Source: Flavobacterium sp. BFFFF1
GTDB lineage: Bacteria; Bacteroidota; Bacteroidia; Flavobacteriales; Flavobacteriaceae
Length of the DNA: 64,000 nt
Assembly: GCF_002256285.1 (NCBI RefSeq)
Contig: NZ_NKJE01000019.1
Coordinates: forward strand, 1-64,000
Direction of reading: 5' to 3'
Made by a program: the position numbers and the translations under genes. The notes below the pieces were generated by a model. The model saw nothing but the letters and a program-made list of their open reading frames with translations, was not told the DNA's origin and did no database searches. Positions 7,902-16,787 of the stretch are shown piece by piece (position 1 is the stretch's first letter; each line of letters begins with the position of its first letter).

Positions 7902-9776
7902 ATGAAAAAAGAAATCATTTTCGCCATCTTATGGCTCACCGTAATTAATACCTACGCACAAAAAAATTCGGGCTACTGGCAACAGCACGTCAATTACAAG
8001 ATGGACGTATTCATGGACGTTTCCAATTACAATTACAAAGGTTCGCAAAAACTGGTGTATACCAACAACTCGCCAGACACCCTAAAACGCGTATTTTTCC
8101 ATTTGTATCCTAATGCTTTCCAACCGGGCAGCGAAATGGACGCACGCATTCAGAACATCAAGGACCCCGATGGCCGTATGGTGATCAAAACTAAGGTCGA
8201 CGGCAACGAAATAAAAACGAGCCGCATTAAGAACCTGAAGTCGGATGAAATCGGATTTTTAAATGTGACTGATTTTAAACAGGATGGTAAAGCTGCCTCG
8301 GCAAAAACCGTCGGCACAATTCTCGAAGTCACACTGGCAAAGCCTATTCTACCCCATAAAAAGACAACATTTACCTTAAATTTTAACGGCCAGGTTCCGG
8401 TACAAATCAGGCGTTCCGGCCGCAATAATGCCGAAGGCGTCGAATTATCCATGTCGCAGTGGTATCCAAAAATCGCCGAATTTGACTTTGAAGGCTGGCA
8501 TGCAGATCCTTACATTGCACGCGAGTTCCACGGCGTTTGGGGCGATTTTGACGTAAAAATCACCATCGATAAAAATTATATTTTAGGAGGAACGGGTTAC
8601 CTTCAAAATCCAAATGAAATTGGTTATGGTTATGAAGAAAAAGGAAAAAAAATAAAAAGGCCAAATACCCCAACATTGACCTGGCATTTTAAAGCGCCAA
8701 TGGTACATGATTTTACCTGGGCCGCCGATAAAGATTACATCCATGACATCGCGCAGGTCCCAAATGGCGCCACGATTCATTTTCTTTATAAAAACAATCC
8801 GAAAATCATCGAAAACTGGAAAAAACTACAGCCAGAAACGGTCAAAGTGATGGAGTTTTACAATGATTTTGTTGGGAAATACCCTTACAAACAATACGCT
8901 GTAATCCAGGGCGGCGACGGCGGGATGGAATATGCAATGTGTACCCTGATTTTAGGCGAAGGGAAATTCGACGGGCTATTAGGGGTCACCACACACGAAC
9001 TCGGCCACTCCTGGTTTCAGCACATCCTCGCATCAAACGAAAGCAAGCATGGCTGGATGGACGAGGGATTCACATCGTTTATTGAAGACAGCGCGTTAAA
9101 TATGCTGGCGGCTAAACCGGTTGACAATCCGTTCCTACCGTCATACAACAGCTATATCAACATGGCCAATTCAGGAAAAGAACAGCCGCAGTCAACCCAC
9201 TCAGACCGATTTGACGAAAACCGTGTTTACAGCATCACCTCCTACAGCAAAGGCGAAGTATTTCTCGCGCAATTGGGATACCTTATTGGTAAGTCAAATC
9301 TCGAAAAAACGTTAAAAAAATATTTTGCGGATTTTAAATTTAAGCACCCCACTCCAAACGACATCAAACGCACTGCGGAGCGCGTATCAGGAGCCAATCT
9401 GGACTGGTATCTCACCGATTGGACAGCAACCACAAACACGATTGACTATGGTATAAAAGAGGTAAGGGACCTAAACGGATCTACTTCTATTTCCTTGGAA
9501 AGGATTGGCAGAATGCCTATGCCGATAGACCTCACTGTAACTTACATTGATGGAAGGACAGAGAATTTCTATATTCCGCTGCGAATGATGAGTTTTACGA
9601 AAGAAAATGAAACTCCTTTGGTTAAACGAACCACGCTGCCTGACTGGGCATGGGCCTATCCCACCTTTGAATTTGAAATCCCCGCCGCTAAAAACACTAT
9701 AAAAAAGATTGAAATTGACCCTACCGGATTTATGGCCGACATCAAACGTGAAAACAATATTTATGAACTGAAGTAG
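7902..9776 (+). CDS. M1-family metallopeptidase (aminopeptidase N-like), secreted
   Basis: I start this at 7902 rather than 7836 because the ATG there opens a clean signal peptide (MKKEIIFAILWLTVINTYAQ) and the upstream 66 bp is a terminator hairpin; the product is 624 residues. It is a gluzincin: HELGH near residue 365 with the downstream glutamate in WMDEGFTSF gives the HExxH-x18-E zinc site, and GGMEYAM stands in for the GAMEN exopeptidase motif. Such proteins trim amino acids from peptides in the periplasm or at the cell surface. The GGMEY variant makes strict aminopeptidase specificity less certain. A strong terminator follows. Confidence 0.9.
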   Translation: MKKEIIFAILWLTVINTYAQKNSGYWQQHVNYKMDVFMDVSNYNYKGSQKLVYTNNSPDTLKRVFFHLYPNAFQPGSEMDARIQNIKDPDGRMVIKTKVDGNEIKTSRIKNLKSDEIGFLNVTDFKQDGKAASAKTVGTILEVTLAKPILPHKKTTFTLNFNGQVPVQIRRSGRNNAEGVELSMSQWYPKIAEFDFEGWHADPYIAREFHGVWGDFDVKITIDKNYILGGTGYLQNPNEIGYGYEEKGKKIKRPNTPTLTWHFKAPMVHDFTWAADKDYIHDIAQVPNGATIHFLYKNNPKIIENWKKLQPETVKVMEFYNDFVGKYPYKQYAVIQGGDGGMEYAMCTLILGEGKFDGLLGVTTHELGHSWFQHILASNESKHGWMDEGFTSFIEDSALNMLAAKPVDNPFLPSYNSYINMANSGKEQPQSTHSDRFDENRVYSITSYSKGEVFLAQLGYLIGKSNLEKTLKKYFADFKFKHPTPNDIKRTAERVSGANLDWYLTDWTATTNTIDYGIKEVRDLNGSTSISLERIGRMPMPIDLTVTYIDGRTENFYIPLRMMSFTKENETPLVKRTTLPDWAWAYPTFEFEIPAAKNTIKKIEIDPTGFMADIKRENNIYELK

Positions 9777-9793
9777 ACTTCATTCGTAGCCTA

Positions 9794-9830
9794 AAAAAAA
9801 CTCCCAGTGCACATTGGGAGTTTTTTTCTT
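9794..9830 (+). terminator. Intrinsic terminator after the M1 peptidase
   Basis: CTCCCA at 9801-9806 pairs with TGGGAG at 9815-9820 and is followed by T7; the preceding A8 makes it usable from either strand. Confidence 0.85.
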
Positions 9831-10091
9831 TAATGCCAGCGCATTAAAATATATAGTTATTCGCTTTTTCCGGCAGTTGTTTCTTCAACTCGCGAATAGT
9901 GCTTCCTTTTCCATATTCCAAAGATAACACATTGGTTTCCAATTATATTTTCACAATTCCAATCAATATTTATAGGATTTAACACCCGTTTTTGGTTTTA
10001 CATTTCACATCAAAAGCTTATCAAAGAGAAATTTTGAAAAAACGAAGACCTTAAATCACTAGTTTTATTCGTTGTAACCAATACCATAATC
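9831..10091. other. Gene-free gap before the GH3 gene
   Basis: Together with the terminator this forms a 315-bp gap. On the minus strand a TATCTTTG element (9919-9926) precedes a short open frame whose end reads EYGKGSTIRELKKQLPEKANNYIF before a stop at 9844-9846. It is too short (about 30 codons) to call a gene. I see no recognisable promoter for the downstream GH3 gene. Confidence 0.4.
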
Positions 10092-12557
10092 ATGCGCCAT
10101 TTTGCTTTCCTGCTTTTATTCGTTCCCGCTACGCTTTTTTCCCAGATTTATAAGAATCCTAAGGCTTCCGAAGATGACCGTGCCAACGACCTGCTTTCGA
10201 GGATGACACTTGAAGAAAAAATCGATTACATCGGCGGTTACAAGGATTTCTACATCCGTGGCATGGCAAGATTTGGCCTTCCCGAAATTAAAATGACGGA
10301 TGGACCAGTCGGAACACGAAATTACGGCCCAACTACCGCCTACCCTGCCTCCATTTTAGCCTCAGCAACCTGGGACACTACGTTGGCCTACCGTTTTGGC
10401 GAGGCGCTGGGAAAAGACGCCAGGGAACGCGGCGTACACATTCTACTGGCGCCCGGCGTGAATATTTACCGGTCGCCCATGAACGGCAGAAACTTCGAAT
10501 ACCTTGGCGAAGACCCATTCCTTTCCGGAAAGATGGCCTCCAACTATATTCAGGGCGTGCAAAGCCAGCACGTTGTGGCGACGGTTAAACATTTTGCAGC
10601 CAACAACCAGGAGTGGGACAGGAATAATGTGAGCTCTGACATGGATGAACGCACCTTACGTGAAATATACCTCCCTGCATTTAAGATGGCGGTTCAGGAA
10701 GGAAAAGCCGGTGCAGTGATGAACAGTTACAATCTTGTAAATGGCCAACATGCCACGCAGAACGGCCACCTGAACAATGACATCCTTAAAGGCGAGTGGC
10801 AATTTGATGGCATGCTGATGTCTGACTGGGTGGCCACATATGACGGTGTTGGCGCGGCGAGTGGTGGCCTGGACCTGGAAATGCCTTCAGGCGCGTTCAT
10901 GAATAGGGAATCGCTTTTGCCTGCCATTAAGTCCGGAAAGATTCCGGAATCTGTTATTGATGATAAAGTCAGACGGATTTTAAGGATCATTTTCCGTTTT
11001 GGATTTTATGACAATGCCTATGTCGCGTCCGAAACAAAACCAAATGCTGAAAATGCACAGGTCACCCTGGATCTTGCCCGAAACGGAATCGTGTTGTTAA
11101 AAAACGACTCAGCCATACTTCCGCTGAAAAAAAGCATAAAAAGCATCGCTGTGATTGGTCCGAATGCAAAGCAATGTGTCGCCGGCGGTGGAAGTTCATA
11201 CACCACGCCTTTTGAGTGCGTTTCATTGCTTGACGGCATCACAAAATATGACAAGTCTATCAGCGTAAAGTATTTTGCCGGGGCCGTCCCGCCGATGGAA
11301 GAGTACATCACACAGTCGCCTTTATTTATTAGTGCCGATTCTAAAACAAAAGGCTTAAAAGCAGAATATTTCCTAAACCAGAATCTGAGCGGCTTGCCTT
11401 TTCTGAAAAGGAATGAAGCCGAAATAAACCACAATTGGAGTGATGCCACAAAGGATGAAGGCATTCCCGCAGACCACTTTTCTGCGCGTTACACCGGTAC
11501 TATCCGCCCGGAAAAAACCGCGGTCTATAAACTTGCAGTACGTGGAGATGACGGCTATAATCTTTTTGTCGATGGTAAAACAGTGATTGATATGTGGGCA
11601 GATCATGCGTCCACTTTGAAAACTGTCGAGCTGTCACTCGAAGCCGGAAAAACCTATGATGTCAAACTTGAGTATTACGAGAATGCCGGCGACGCACAAA
11701 TTGAATTTGCCGTGTATCATGAAGTAATTGATTTCACTGAAGCTGAAAAAATGGCTGCTTCCGCAGATGTTGCTATCGTATCGGTTGGATTCGACAACAA
11801 TTCTGAAGGCGAAGGATTTGACCGCAGTTTTGAGCTGCCGCCCTATCAGGAAGAATTAATTAATGTTGTTGCTAAGGCGAATCCGAATACCATCGTTGTG
11901 CTGAATGCTGGCGGAAATGTGTACATGCAAACCTGGCTGCCCCATGTAAAAGGACTGCTACATGCTTGGTTTCCGGGTCAGGAAGGCGGCACTGCGGTTG
12001 CAGAAATCCTTTTCGGCAAGACAAATCCGTCCGGGAAATTACCGGCAAGCTTTGAAAAAAAGTGGGAAGACAACCCAACGTATAACAACTATCATGATCC
12101 GGATGGTGATAAAAAGGTGTTTTACGGCGAAGGGCTGAACATTGGTTACCGTTATTTTGATCGGGCGGCGGTAAAACCGGAATTTCCGTTCGGATTCGGG
12201 CTTTCGTACACCACTTTTGCTTATTCTAACCTAAAGATAACGGGTTCAGGAACAACCTTTACGGTTACATTTAACATTAAGAATACCGGGGAAATCGCCG
12301 GAGCCGAATCAGCTCAGGTATATGTACACCAAAATGTGTCGCCGGTCGAACGTCCGTTTAAAGAACTGAAAGGTTTTGCAAAAGTGTTCCTGAAAGCCGG
12401 CGAAAGCAAAACCGTCTCTGTAACATTAGACGCAAACGCATTCTCTTATTTTAAAACCGAAAAAAATGCATTCGGGTATGACGCCGGAAAATTTAATGTC
12501 TTAGTCGGTGCCTCTTCCGAAGACATCAGGCTGGAAGAAACGATTCAGGTGAAATAA
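10092..12557 (+). CDS. Glycoside hydrolase family 3 beta-glucosidase with PA14 insert
   Basis: 821 residues with a signal peptide ending LFSQ. Domain order: GH3 N-terminal barrel (about 30-310) with the catalytic nucleophile Asp245 in LMSDWVA and the substrate block KHFAANNQE; GH3 C-terminal sandwich beginning NGIVLLKND; a PA14-like insert at about 419-550 (KGLKAEYFLNQNLSGLP ... AVRGDDGYNLFVDG), a sugar-binding module that shapes the active site in related enzymes; and a fibronectin III-like tail (YVHQNVSPVERPFKELKGF). The family removes terminal beta-glucosyl or related sugars from oligosaccharides in the periplasm. No SusC/SusD genes adjoin it. Confidence 0.93.
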   Translation: MRHFAFLLLFVPATLFSQIYKNPKASEDDRANDLLSRMTLEEKIDYIGGYKDFYIRGMARFGLPEIKMTDGPVGTRNYGPTTAYPASILASATWDTTLAYRFGEALGKDARERGVHILLAPGVNIYRSPMNGRNFEYLGEDPFLSGKMASNYIQGVQSQHVVATVKHFAANNQEWDRNNVSSDMDERTLREIYLPAFKMAVQEGKAGAVMNSYNLVNGQHATQNGHLNNDILKGEWQFDGMLMSDWVATYDGVGAASGGLDLEMPSGAFMNRESLLPAIKSGKIPESVIDDKVRRILRIIFRFGFYDNAYVASETKPNAENAQVTLDLARNGIVLLKNDSAILPLKKSIKSIAVIGPNAKQCVAGGGSSYTTPFECVSLLDGITKYDKSISVKYFAGAVPPMEEYITQSPLFISADSKTKGLKAEYFLNQNLSGLPFLKRNEAEINHNWSDATKDEGIPADHFSARYTGTIRPEKTAVYKLAVRGDDGYNLFVDGKTVIDMWADHASTLKTVELSLEAGKTYDVKLEYYENAGDAQIEFAVYHEVIDFTEAEKMAASADVAIVSVGFDNNSEGEGFDRSFELPPYQEELINVVAKANPNTIVVLNAGGNVYMQTWLPHVKGLLHAWFPGQEGGTAVAEILFGKTNPSGKLPASFEKKWEDNPTYNNYHDPDGDKKVFYGEGLNIGYRYFDRAAVKPEFPFGFGLSYTTFAYSNLKITGSGTTFTVTFNIKNTGEIAGAESAQVYVHQNVSPVERPFKELKGFAKVFLKAGESKTVSVTLDANAFSYFKTEKNAFGYDAGKFNVLVGASSEDIRLEETIQVK

Positions 12558-12670
12558 AACGCCTGAAACAAAAGCGTTGGTTTTGCGTTTTGGAATCAGT
12601 GTAAAAAAAGCAATAATTTCCTGTTTTAAAATCGGATTTTGTAGCTTTACAACCTGTAAAAAGACCCAAA

Positions 12671-13081
12671 ATGAAATTATTGAAATCTTTCGCTGTCTGT
12701 TTATTTTTAGTGTTGGCAACCCAAAACACCGTCGCACAAACCTATCGGTTTAAGGCCACAAGTTTCAGCCTGGTTGAAAAAAACGAAGACGGTACCTGGG
12801 GAAAGTGGACCGAGCCTGAGGAATCAACCGTTGTCATCACGCTCGACGGAAAAAAAGACCGGATCGTTATTGGCTCCAAAGAGCTCCAGGTTTATAAAAT
12901 CATGAGCTATGGTGAAAAAATCGTCAGCGGTGACGACGAAACGATTCCGTTAAACTGCATGATGCTGGATGGAAGGGCTTGTACGATTTTGATCATCACC
13001 CGAAAAAGTCAGGGAAACCGCAAGCAATTTTATGTCAATTTCGAAGACGTGAAATTCGTTTACAATGTGTATGTGAACTGA
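12671..13081 (+). CDS. Small secreted protein of unknown function
   Basis: 136 residues, not recognised. The N-terminus MKLLKSFAVCLFLVLATQNTVAQ is a clear signal peptide, leaving about 113 mature residues with alternating short beta-strand patterns and a Cys pair region (LNCMMLDGRACTIL). It converges tail to tail, with no gap, on the next gene. Related small exported proteins with this all-beta pattern are frequent single genes in Flavobacteriaceae; no role can be inferred from the neighbours. Confidence 0.7.
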   Translation: MKLLKSFAVCLFLVLATQNTVAQTYRFKATSFSLVEKNEDGTWGKWTEPEESTVVITLDGKKDRIVIGSKELQVYKIMSYGEKIVSGDDETIPLNCMMLDGRACTILIITRKSQGNRKQFYVNFEDVKFVYNVYVN

Positions 13082-13699
13082 TTAAAGCGGGACTGCAACT
13101 CCGAATTCTACATTCGCGGTATTGAATCCGGCGTTGGAACTCTGGAGCCCGGCATTTGAAATATGCCTCAAATTCGGCCGGAAATCCACACTGAATTTTT
13201 TAAATTTATAAGACATTCCCAGGGAGAACACGTCCGAGAAAGCGAAACCTTTGGAAAGCCTTTCCGTTTCTGTATCGGTAATCATCGGTCCGACGCTTCC
13301 CATGGCATACACATTGAATTTTGGTGTAACCTTGTAGCGCACCTGGAATCCCACGCCAAGCACATACTCGCGAATGTCTTTTAACTTCGTAAAAGCTTCC
13401 CTTTTTTCCTCAAAATCCGGCTCATCAGGTGTTACAAAATATAAATTTAACAGCTGGTGTGTGGCAAAATTGATTTCAGGCTGCAGTACAATCACATAGG
13501 TGAAATGTTTTGTTTCGCTCAATTGCCAATATAACTGCCCTTTGATATAATGATTAGTGTAAGTATAATCTGTGTTTTTAATTTCATCTCCGAATCCGTA
13601 ATTTAATCCTACCTGCATCGGGTGTTTTTTATTTTCCTGTGAAAAAACGCTAACTGAAATAAAAATCGACAGCAATAAAAATCGAAATTGTTGATGCAT
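13082..13699 (-). CDS. Outer-membrane beta-barrel-like protein
   Basis: 205 residues with signal peptide MHQQFRFLLLSIFISVSVFSQ. The mature part alternates polar and hydrophobic residues in strands (VGLNYGFGDE, TYVIVLQPEI, LGVGFQVRYKVTPKFNVYAMGSVGPMI, FSLGMSYKFKKFSVDFRPNLRHISNAG), as in small 8-10-strand outer-membrane barrels. The motif LRHISNAGLQSSNAGFN near the end resembles that of acyloxyacyl hydrolase/PagL-like barrels, which use a His-Ser pair, but this is only a resemblance. It starts divergently from rnpA and its stop directly abuts the stop of the preceding plus-strand gene. Confidence 0.65.
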   Translation of the reverse strand: MHQQFRFLLLSIFISVSVFSQENKKHPMQVGLNYGFGDEIKNTDYTYTNHYIKGQLYWQLSETKHFTYVIVLQPEINFATHQLLNLYFVTPDEPDFEEKREAFTKLKDIREYVLGVGFQVRYKVTPKFNVYAMGSVGPMITDTETERLSKGFAFSDVFSLGMSYKFKKFSVDFRPNLRHISNAGLQSSNAGFNTANVEFGVAVPL

Positions 13700-13767
13700 A
13701 TTATGGGTTTATTGGTGGTCCGGATAAAAGTACTTAAATTTTAAACACGATCGTAAACATGGTTTTG

Positions 13768-13775
13768 TAACTTTG
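13768..13775 (+). promoter_or_regulatory. Promoter -7 element TAACTTTG for rnpA
   Basis: TAACTTTG fits TAnnTTTG. It overlaps the TTG that the ORF track uses as rnpA start (13773), so translation must begin downstream, at the ATG at 13794. Confidence 0.65.
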
Positions 13776-13793
13776 AGCCATAAAAAATATTTC

Positions 13794-14195
13794 ATGGATT
13801 TCAGCTATCCGAAGAAGGAAAAACTCAAAAGCAGGACGACGATAGATTTGCTGTTTTCGGAAGGGAAGTCGGTATCAAAATATCCGCTGCGGCTGGTATA
13901 CATTCCGATAAATGCTGTTGATGGGAGTGAACCATTGTTTAGCGCCGGGGTATCGGTTGGCAAAAAATATTTTAAAAAAGCGGTAGACCGCAATTACTAC
14001 AAACGCGTTTTGAGGGAAACATATCGTTTAAACAAACACATCCTTACTGAAAACCTGAAAACTCCTTATGCTTTTATGCTTTTTTACCAGACGAAGGACA
14101 AGCTCGATTACCATCAGATCAATGTGAAGATGGTTCAATTGCTGGAAAAATTCCACGCGCAGGTAGATCCCGGCACTCAAAATTCTCAGACGTAA
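13794..14195 (+). CDS. rnpA: Ribonuclease P protein component
   Basis: 133 residues from the ATG at 13794; the longer TTG start lies within the promoter. RnpA is the small basic subunit that helps the RNase P ribozyme trim tRNA 5' leaders. The conserved RNA-binding stretch is present as VGKKYFKKAVDRNYYKRVLRE, preceded by the typical N-terminal block KSRTTIDLLFSEGKSV. The usual rpmH neighbour is not seen upstream; instead the gene is followed by an S41 peptidase, as in other Flavobacteriia. Confidence 0.93.
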   Translation: MDFSYPKKEKLKSRTTIDLLFSEGKSVSKYPLRLVYIPINAVDGSEPLFSAGVSVGKKYFKKAVDRNYYKRVLRETYRLNKHILTENLKTPYAFMLFYQTKDKLDYHQINVKMVQLLEKFHAQVDPGTQNSQT

Positions 14196-14334
14196 TAATA
14201 CCGTCTCTTTTTCGTTATTAAATACCTCAAATTAATGGCACCTGCCTCTTTTATTTGGTGTTTTATTACTATTTTAGTCGCCCCTGATCTTCTTCCGGAA
14301 GACTTTTGGATAACAATTAACTTGCTTACATAAA

Positions 14335-15972
14335 ATGCGTAAATATTTTAAAAGAAAATATGTCCTCACGGTTGTTGCAGCTGGATTTCTTTACATTGGC
14401 GCGAGTTTCAAAGATGACTTTTTTGAAATTGCAAAACAGATAGAAATTTTTACTGAGGTTTTCAAAACAGTCAACATGAATTATGTTGATGAGACCAACC
14501 CTGGTGAAATGATGGATAAAGCCATCAAAACCATGCTTGCCGACCTCGATCCGTACACCAATTATTTTAATGAGCAGGATGTGCTTAAATTTAAGATCAA
14601 CAGCACGGGCGAATATACGGGCATTGGCGCCATCATAACAAGAAAAAATGGCCACGTCATTATTAAAGAACCTTACAAAGGTTATCCCGCTGACAAAGCC
14701 GGATTAAAGGCAGGAGACGAAATTGTGCAGATTGGTGACATCATGCTCGCCGATTACAAGGATGATGCATCACAGTTGCTAAAGGGCAGTAAGAATGCGA
14801 AATTCGATATCAAATTTAAACGACAGGGAAAAATCAATTCAACGCAATTGGTGCTTGATGAAGTCGACATCAAAGCGGTACCTTATTTCGGAAAAATAGA
14901 TGACAAAACCGGCTATATTGTGCTTTCACAATTCAATAAGAAAGCATCATACGAAACCAAAGAAGCCCTCGAACAGCTGAAGCGCGATGGTGCACAGCGG
15001 ATTGTGTTGGATTTAAGAGGCAACCCTGGAGGACTGTTGGGCGAAGCCGTGAACATCTGCAATTTATTTGTGCCTAAAAACGAAGTGATCGTCACGACAA
15101 AATCGAAAGTTGAGAAACACAACAACATCTACAAGACTTCGAAAGACCCGGTAGATCTTGACATTCCTTTGGTCGTCATTGTTGACGGTAAAAGCGCGTC
15201 GGCATCTGAAATCGTTTCCGGCGCTTTGCAGGATCTTGACCGCGCAGTGATTATTGGCAGCAGGAGTTTTGGAAAAGGACTCGTACAAAGGCCTATTGAC
15301 CTCACCTACGGCACCCAGGTGAAAGTAACGATTTCCCGTTATTACACGCCTTCCGGCAGGTGTATCCAGGCTTTGGATTACAGCCATAAGGATGCTGACG
15401 GCAAAGCCATCCGTACCGATGCTTCCAAATACAACGCTTTTAAGACCCGGAAAGGCAGGACGGTTTATGACGGAGGCGGAATCCAGCCTGACGTTGAGCT
15501 TGACGAAACCAAACTCAGCGCCATTACACAGGCATTGCAGAAGAATGATGCGATTTTCGACTATGTTACCGCGTATTACTATAAAAACCCAAATCCCGGC
15601 GATAAAATCCCGACGCTTACGGATAGTGACTATGCCGATTTTAAACAATTTCTGAAAGCTCAGAAAATCACCTATGAAACTGAGACTGAAATTGCACTGA
15701 AAAAGACCCTGGAAGCAGCAAAGAAGGAAAAGCTTGATGAGAGCATTACCGCAGAATACCAACAATTGCTGGCCTCGTTACAGAAATCAGAAGACGCACA
15801 ACTGACACTTTACCAGAAAGAAATCAGGAAACTTATCCTTGACGAAATCATTATGCGCTACCAGTACAAAGAAGGTTTGTACCAATATTACACCAAAAAT
15901 AATTCCGAAATAAAGAAAGCAGTAGCCCTTTTGGACAACACATCGGAGTATAATAAAATACTGAAAAAATAA
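14335..15972 (+). CDS. S41 C-terminal processing peptidase (CtpA/Tsp-like)
   Basis: 545 residues. An N-terminal hydrophobic segment (VLTVVAAGFLYIGASF) anchors or exports it to the periplasm. It has a PDZ domain at about 90-165 (YTGIGAII ... GYPADKAGLKAGDEIVQI) and the S41 protease core with the catalytic serine in GKSASASEIVSGAL (about 287-291) and the lysine in SFGKGLVQ (K314). Such proteases trim C-termini of envelope proteins. It overlaps the next gene by one base (TAATG) and so leads a three-gene operon with two OmpA-domain proteins, suggesting a shared role in the envelope. Confidence 0.92.
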   Translation: MRKYFKRKYVLTVVAAGFLYIGASFKDDFFEIAKQIEIFTEVFKTVNMNYVDETNPGEMMDKAIKTMLADLDPYTNYFNEQDVLKFKINSTGEYTGIGAIITRKNGHVIIKEPYKGYPADKAGLKAGDEIVQIGDIMLADYKDDASQLLKGSKNAKFDIKFKRQGKINSTQLVLDEVDIKAVPYFGKIDDKTGYIVLSQFNKKASYETKEALEQLKRDGAQRIVLDLRGNPGGLLGEAVNICNLFVPKNEVIVTTKSKVEKHNNIYKTSKDPVDLDIPLVVIVDGKSASASEIVSGALQDLDRAVIIGSRSFGKGLVQRPIDLTYGTQVKVTISRYYTPSGRCIQALDYSHKDADGKAIRTDASKYNAFKTRKGRTVYDGGGIQPDVELDETKLSAITQALQKNDAIFDYVTAYYYKNPNPGDKIPTLTDSDYADFKQFLKAQKITYETETEIALKKTLEAAKKEKLDESITAEYQQLLASLQKSEDAQLTLYQKEIRKLILDEIIMRYQYKEGLYQYYTKNNSEIKKAVALLDNTSEYNKILKK

Positions 15973-16787
15973 TGCTGAAGGTTTTAAGGTTGCTTCCGTT
16001 TTTTATTTTCGCTACAATCCATGCCCAGGAAGAAGTTGTCCAGTCTGTTTATTTTCAGAGCAGCAAATACAATTTAAATGAAAAGCAGGCCAAAGAAGTG
16101 GTGGATTTCATCAAAAAAACCGATTCGACACGCATCGAATCCGTTCAGATTTTCGGTTATACCGACGATTTAGGTAAGGAATCTTACAACAGGAAACTCT
16201 CGACAAACAGAGCCAATACGATTAGGGATAAGCTTATTGAGCAAGGCATCAAAAATAAGATTATTGTAACAATAGAAGGCAAAGGCCGCATCCTTATCGA
16301 TGATGATATTGTCGATAATTTACCGGAAGTGCGCTCTAAAAACCGGCGCGTCGATGTCGTTTTAAACCTTAAACCGTTGCCGGCAATAGAACTTCCGGGT
16401 TTCTTTACGACCATCCAGAAAAAACACGTCATCGGAGATCATATTTATCTGGAGAACCTACTGTTCGAACGCGGCAGCAGCAAGCTTACGTTTAAATCGA
16501 AAACCGACCTTGATAAATTGGCAAAGTTACTATTGAAGTACAAGAATCTGGAATTTGAGATTCAAGGGCACGTTTGCTGTACACCACCCTACCAAAAAGA
16601 AGCGATCGACCGTGATACTAAGAAACGGCAGCTTTCCCAAAATCGTGCAGAAAGCGTCTATAAGTACCTAATTTTGAAGAAAATTGCCAAAACACGGATG
16701 ACTTTCAAGGGGTATGGAAATACCGTTCCACTCGGTAAAGGCCAGGAATATGACCGTCGGGTTGAATTGGTAATCACCAAAATCTGA
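15972..16787 (+). CDS. Double OmpA-domain protein, first of tandem pair
   Basis: 271 residues with signal peptide ending TIHAQ. It carries two OmpA-C-like peptidoglycan-binding modules and no barrel: module 1 (about 20-125) with FGYTDDLGKESYNRKLSTNRA, module 2 (about 155-270) with IQGHVCCTPPYQK and LSQNRAESVYKYL ... YDRRVELVI. In module 2 the canonical GHTD is replaced by GHVCC, with adjacent cysteines and an insertion. The start overlaps the protease stop by one base and its own stop overlaps the next start by one base, so all three are translationally coupled. Function beyond cell-wall anchoring is not known to me. Confidence 0.8.
   Translation: MLKVLRLLPFFIFATIHAQEEVVQSVYFQSSKYNLNEKQAKEVVDFIKKTDSTRIESVQIFGYTDDLGKESYNRKLSTNRANTIRDKLIEQGIKNKIIVTIEGKGRILIDDDIVDNLPEVRSKNRRVDVVLNLKPLPAIELPGFFTTIQKKHVIGDHIYLENLLFERGSSKLTFKSKTDLDKLAKLLLKYKNLEFEIQGHVCCTPPYQKEAIDRDTKKRQLSQNRAESVYKYLILKKIAKTRMTFKGYGNTVPLGKGQEYDRRVELVITKI

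Noticed and set aside
13773-13793. TTG start of rnpA
   Set aside because: The TTG is part of the TAACTTTG promoter element and cannot be in the mRNA.
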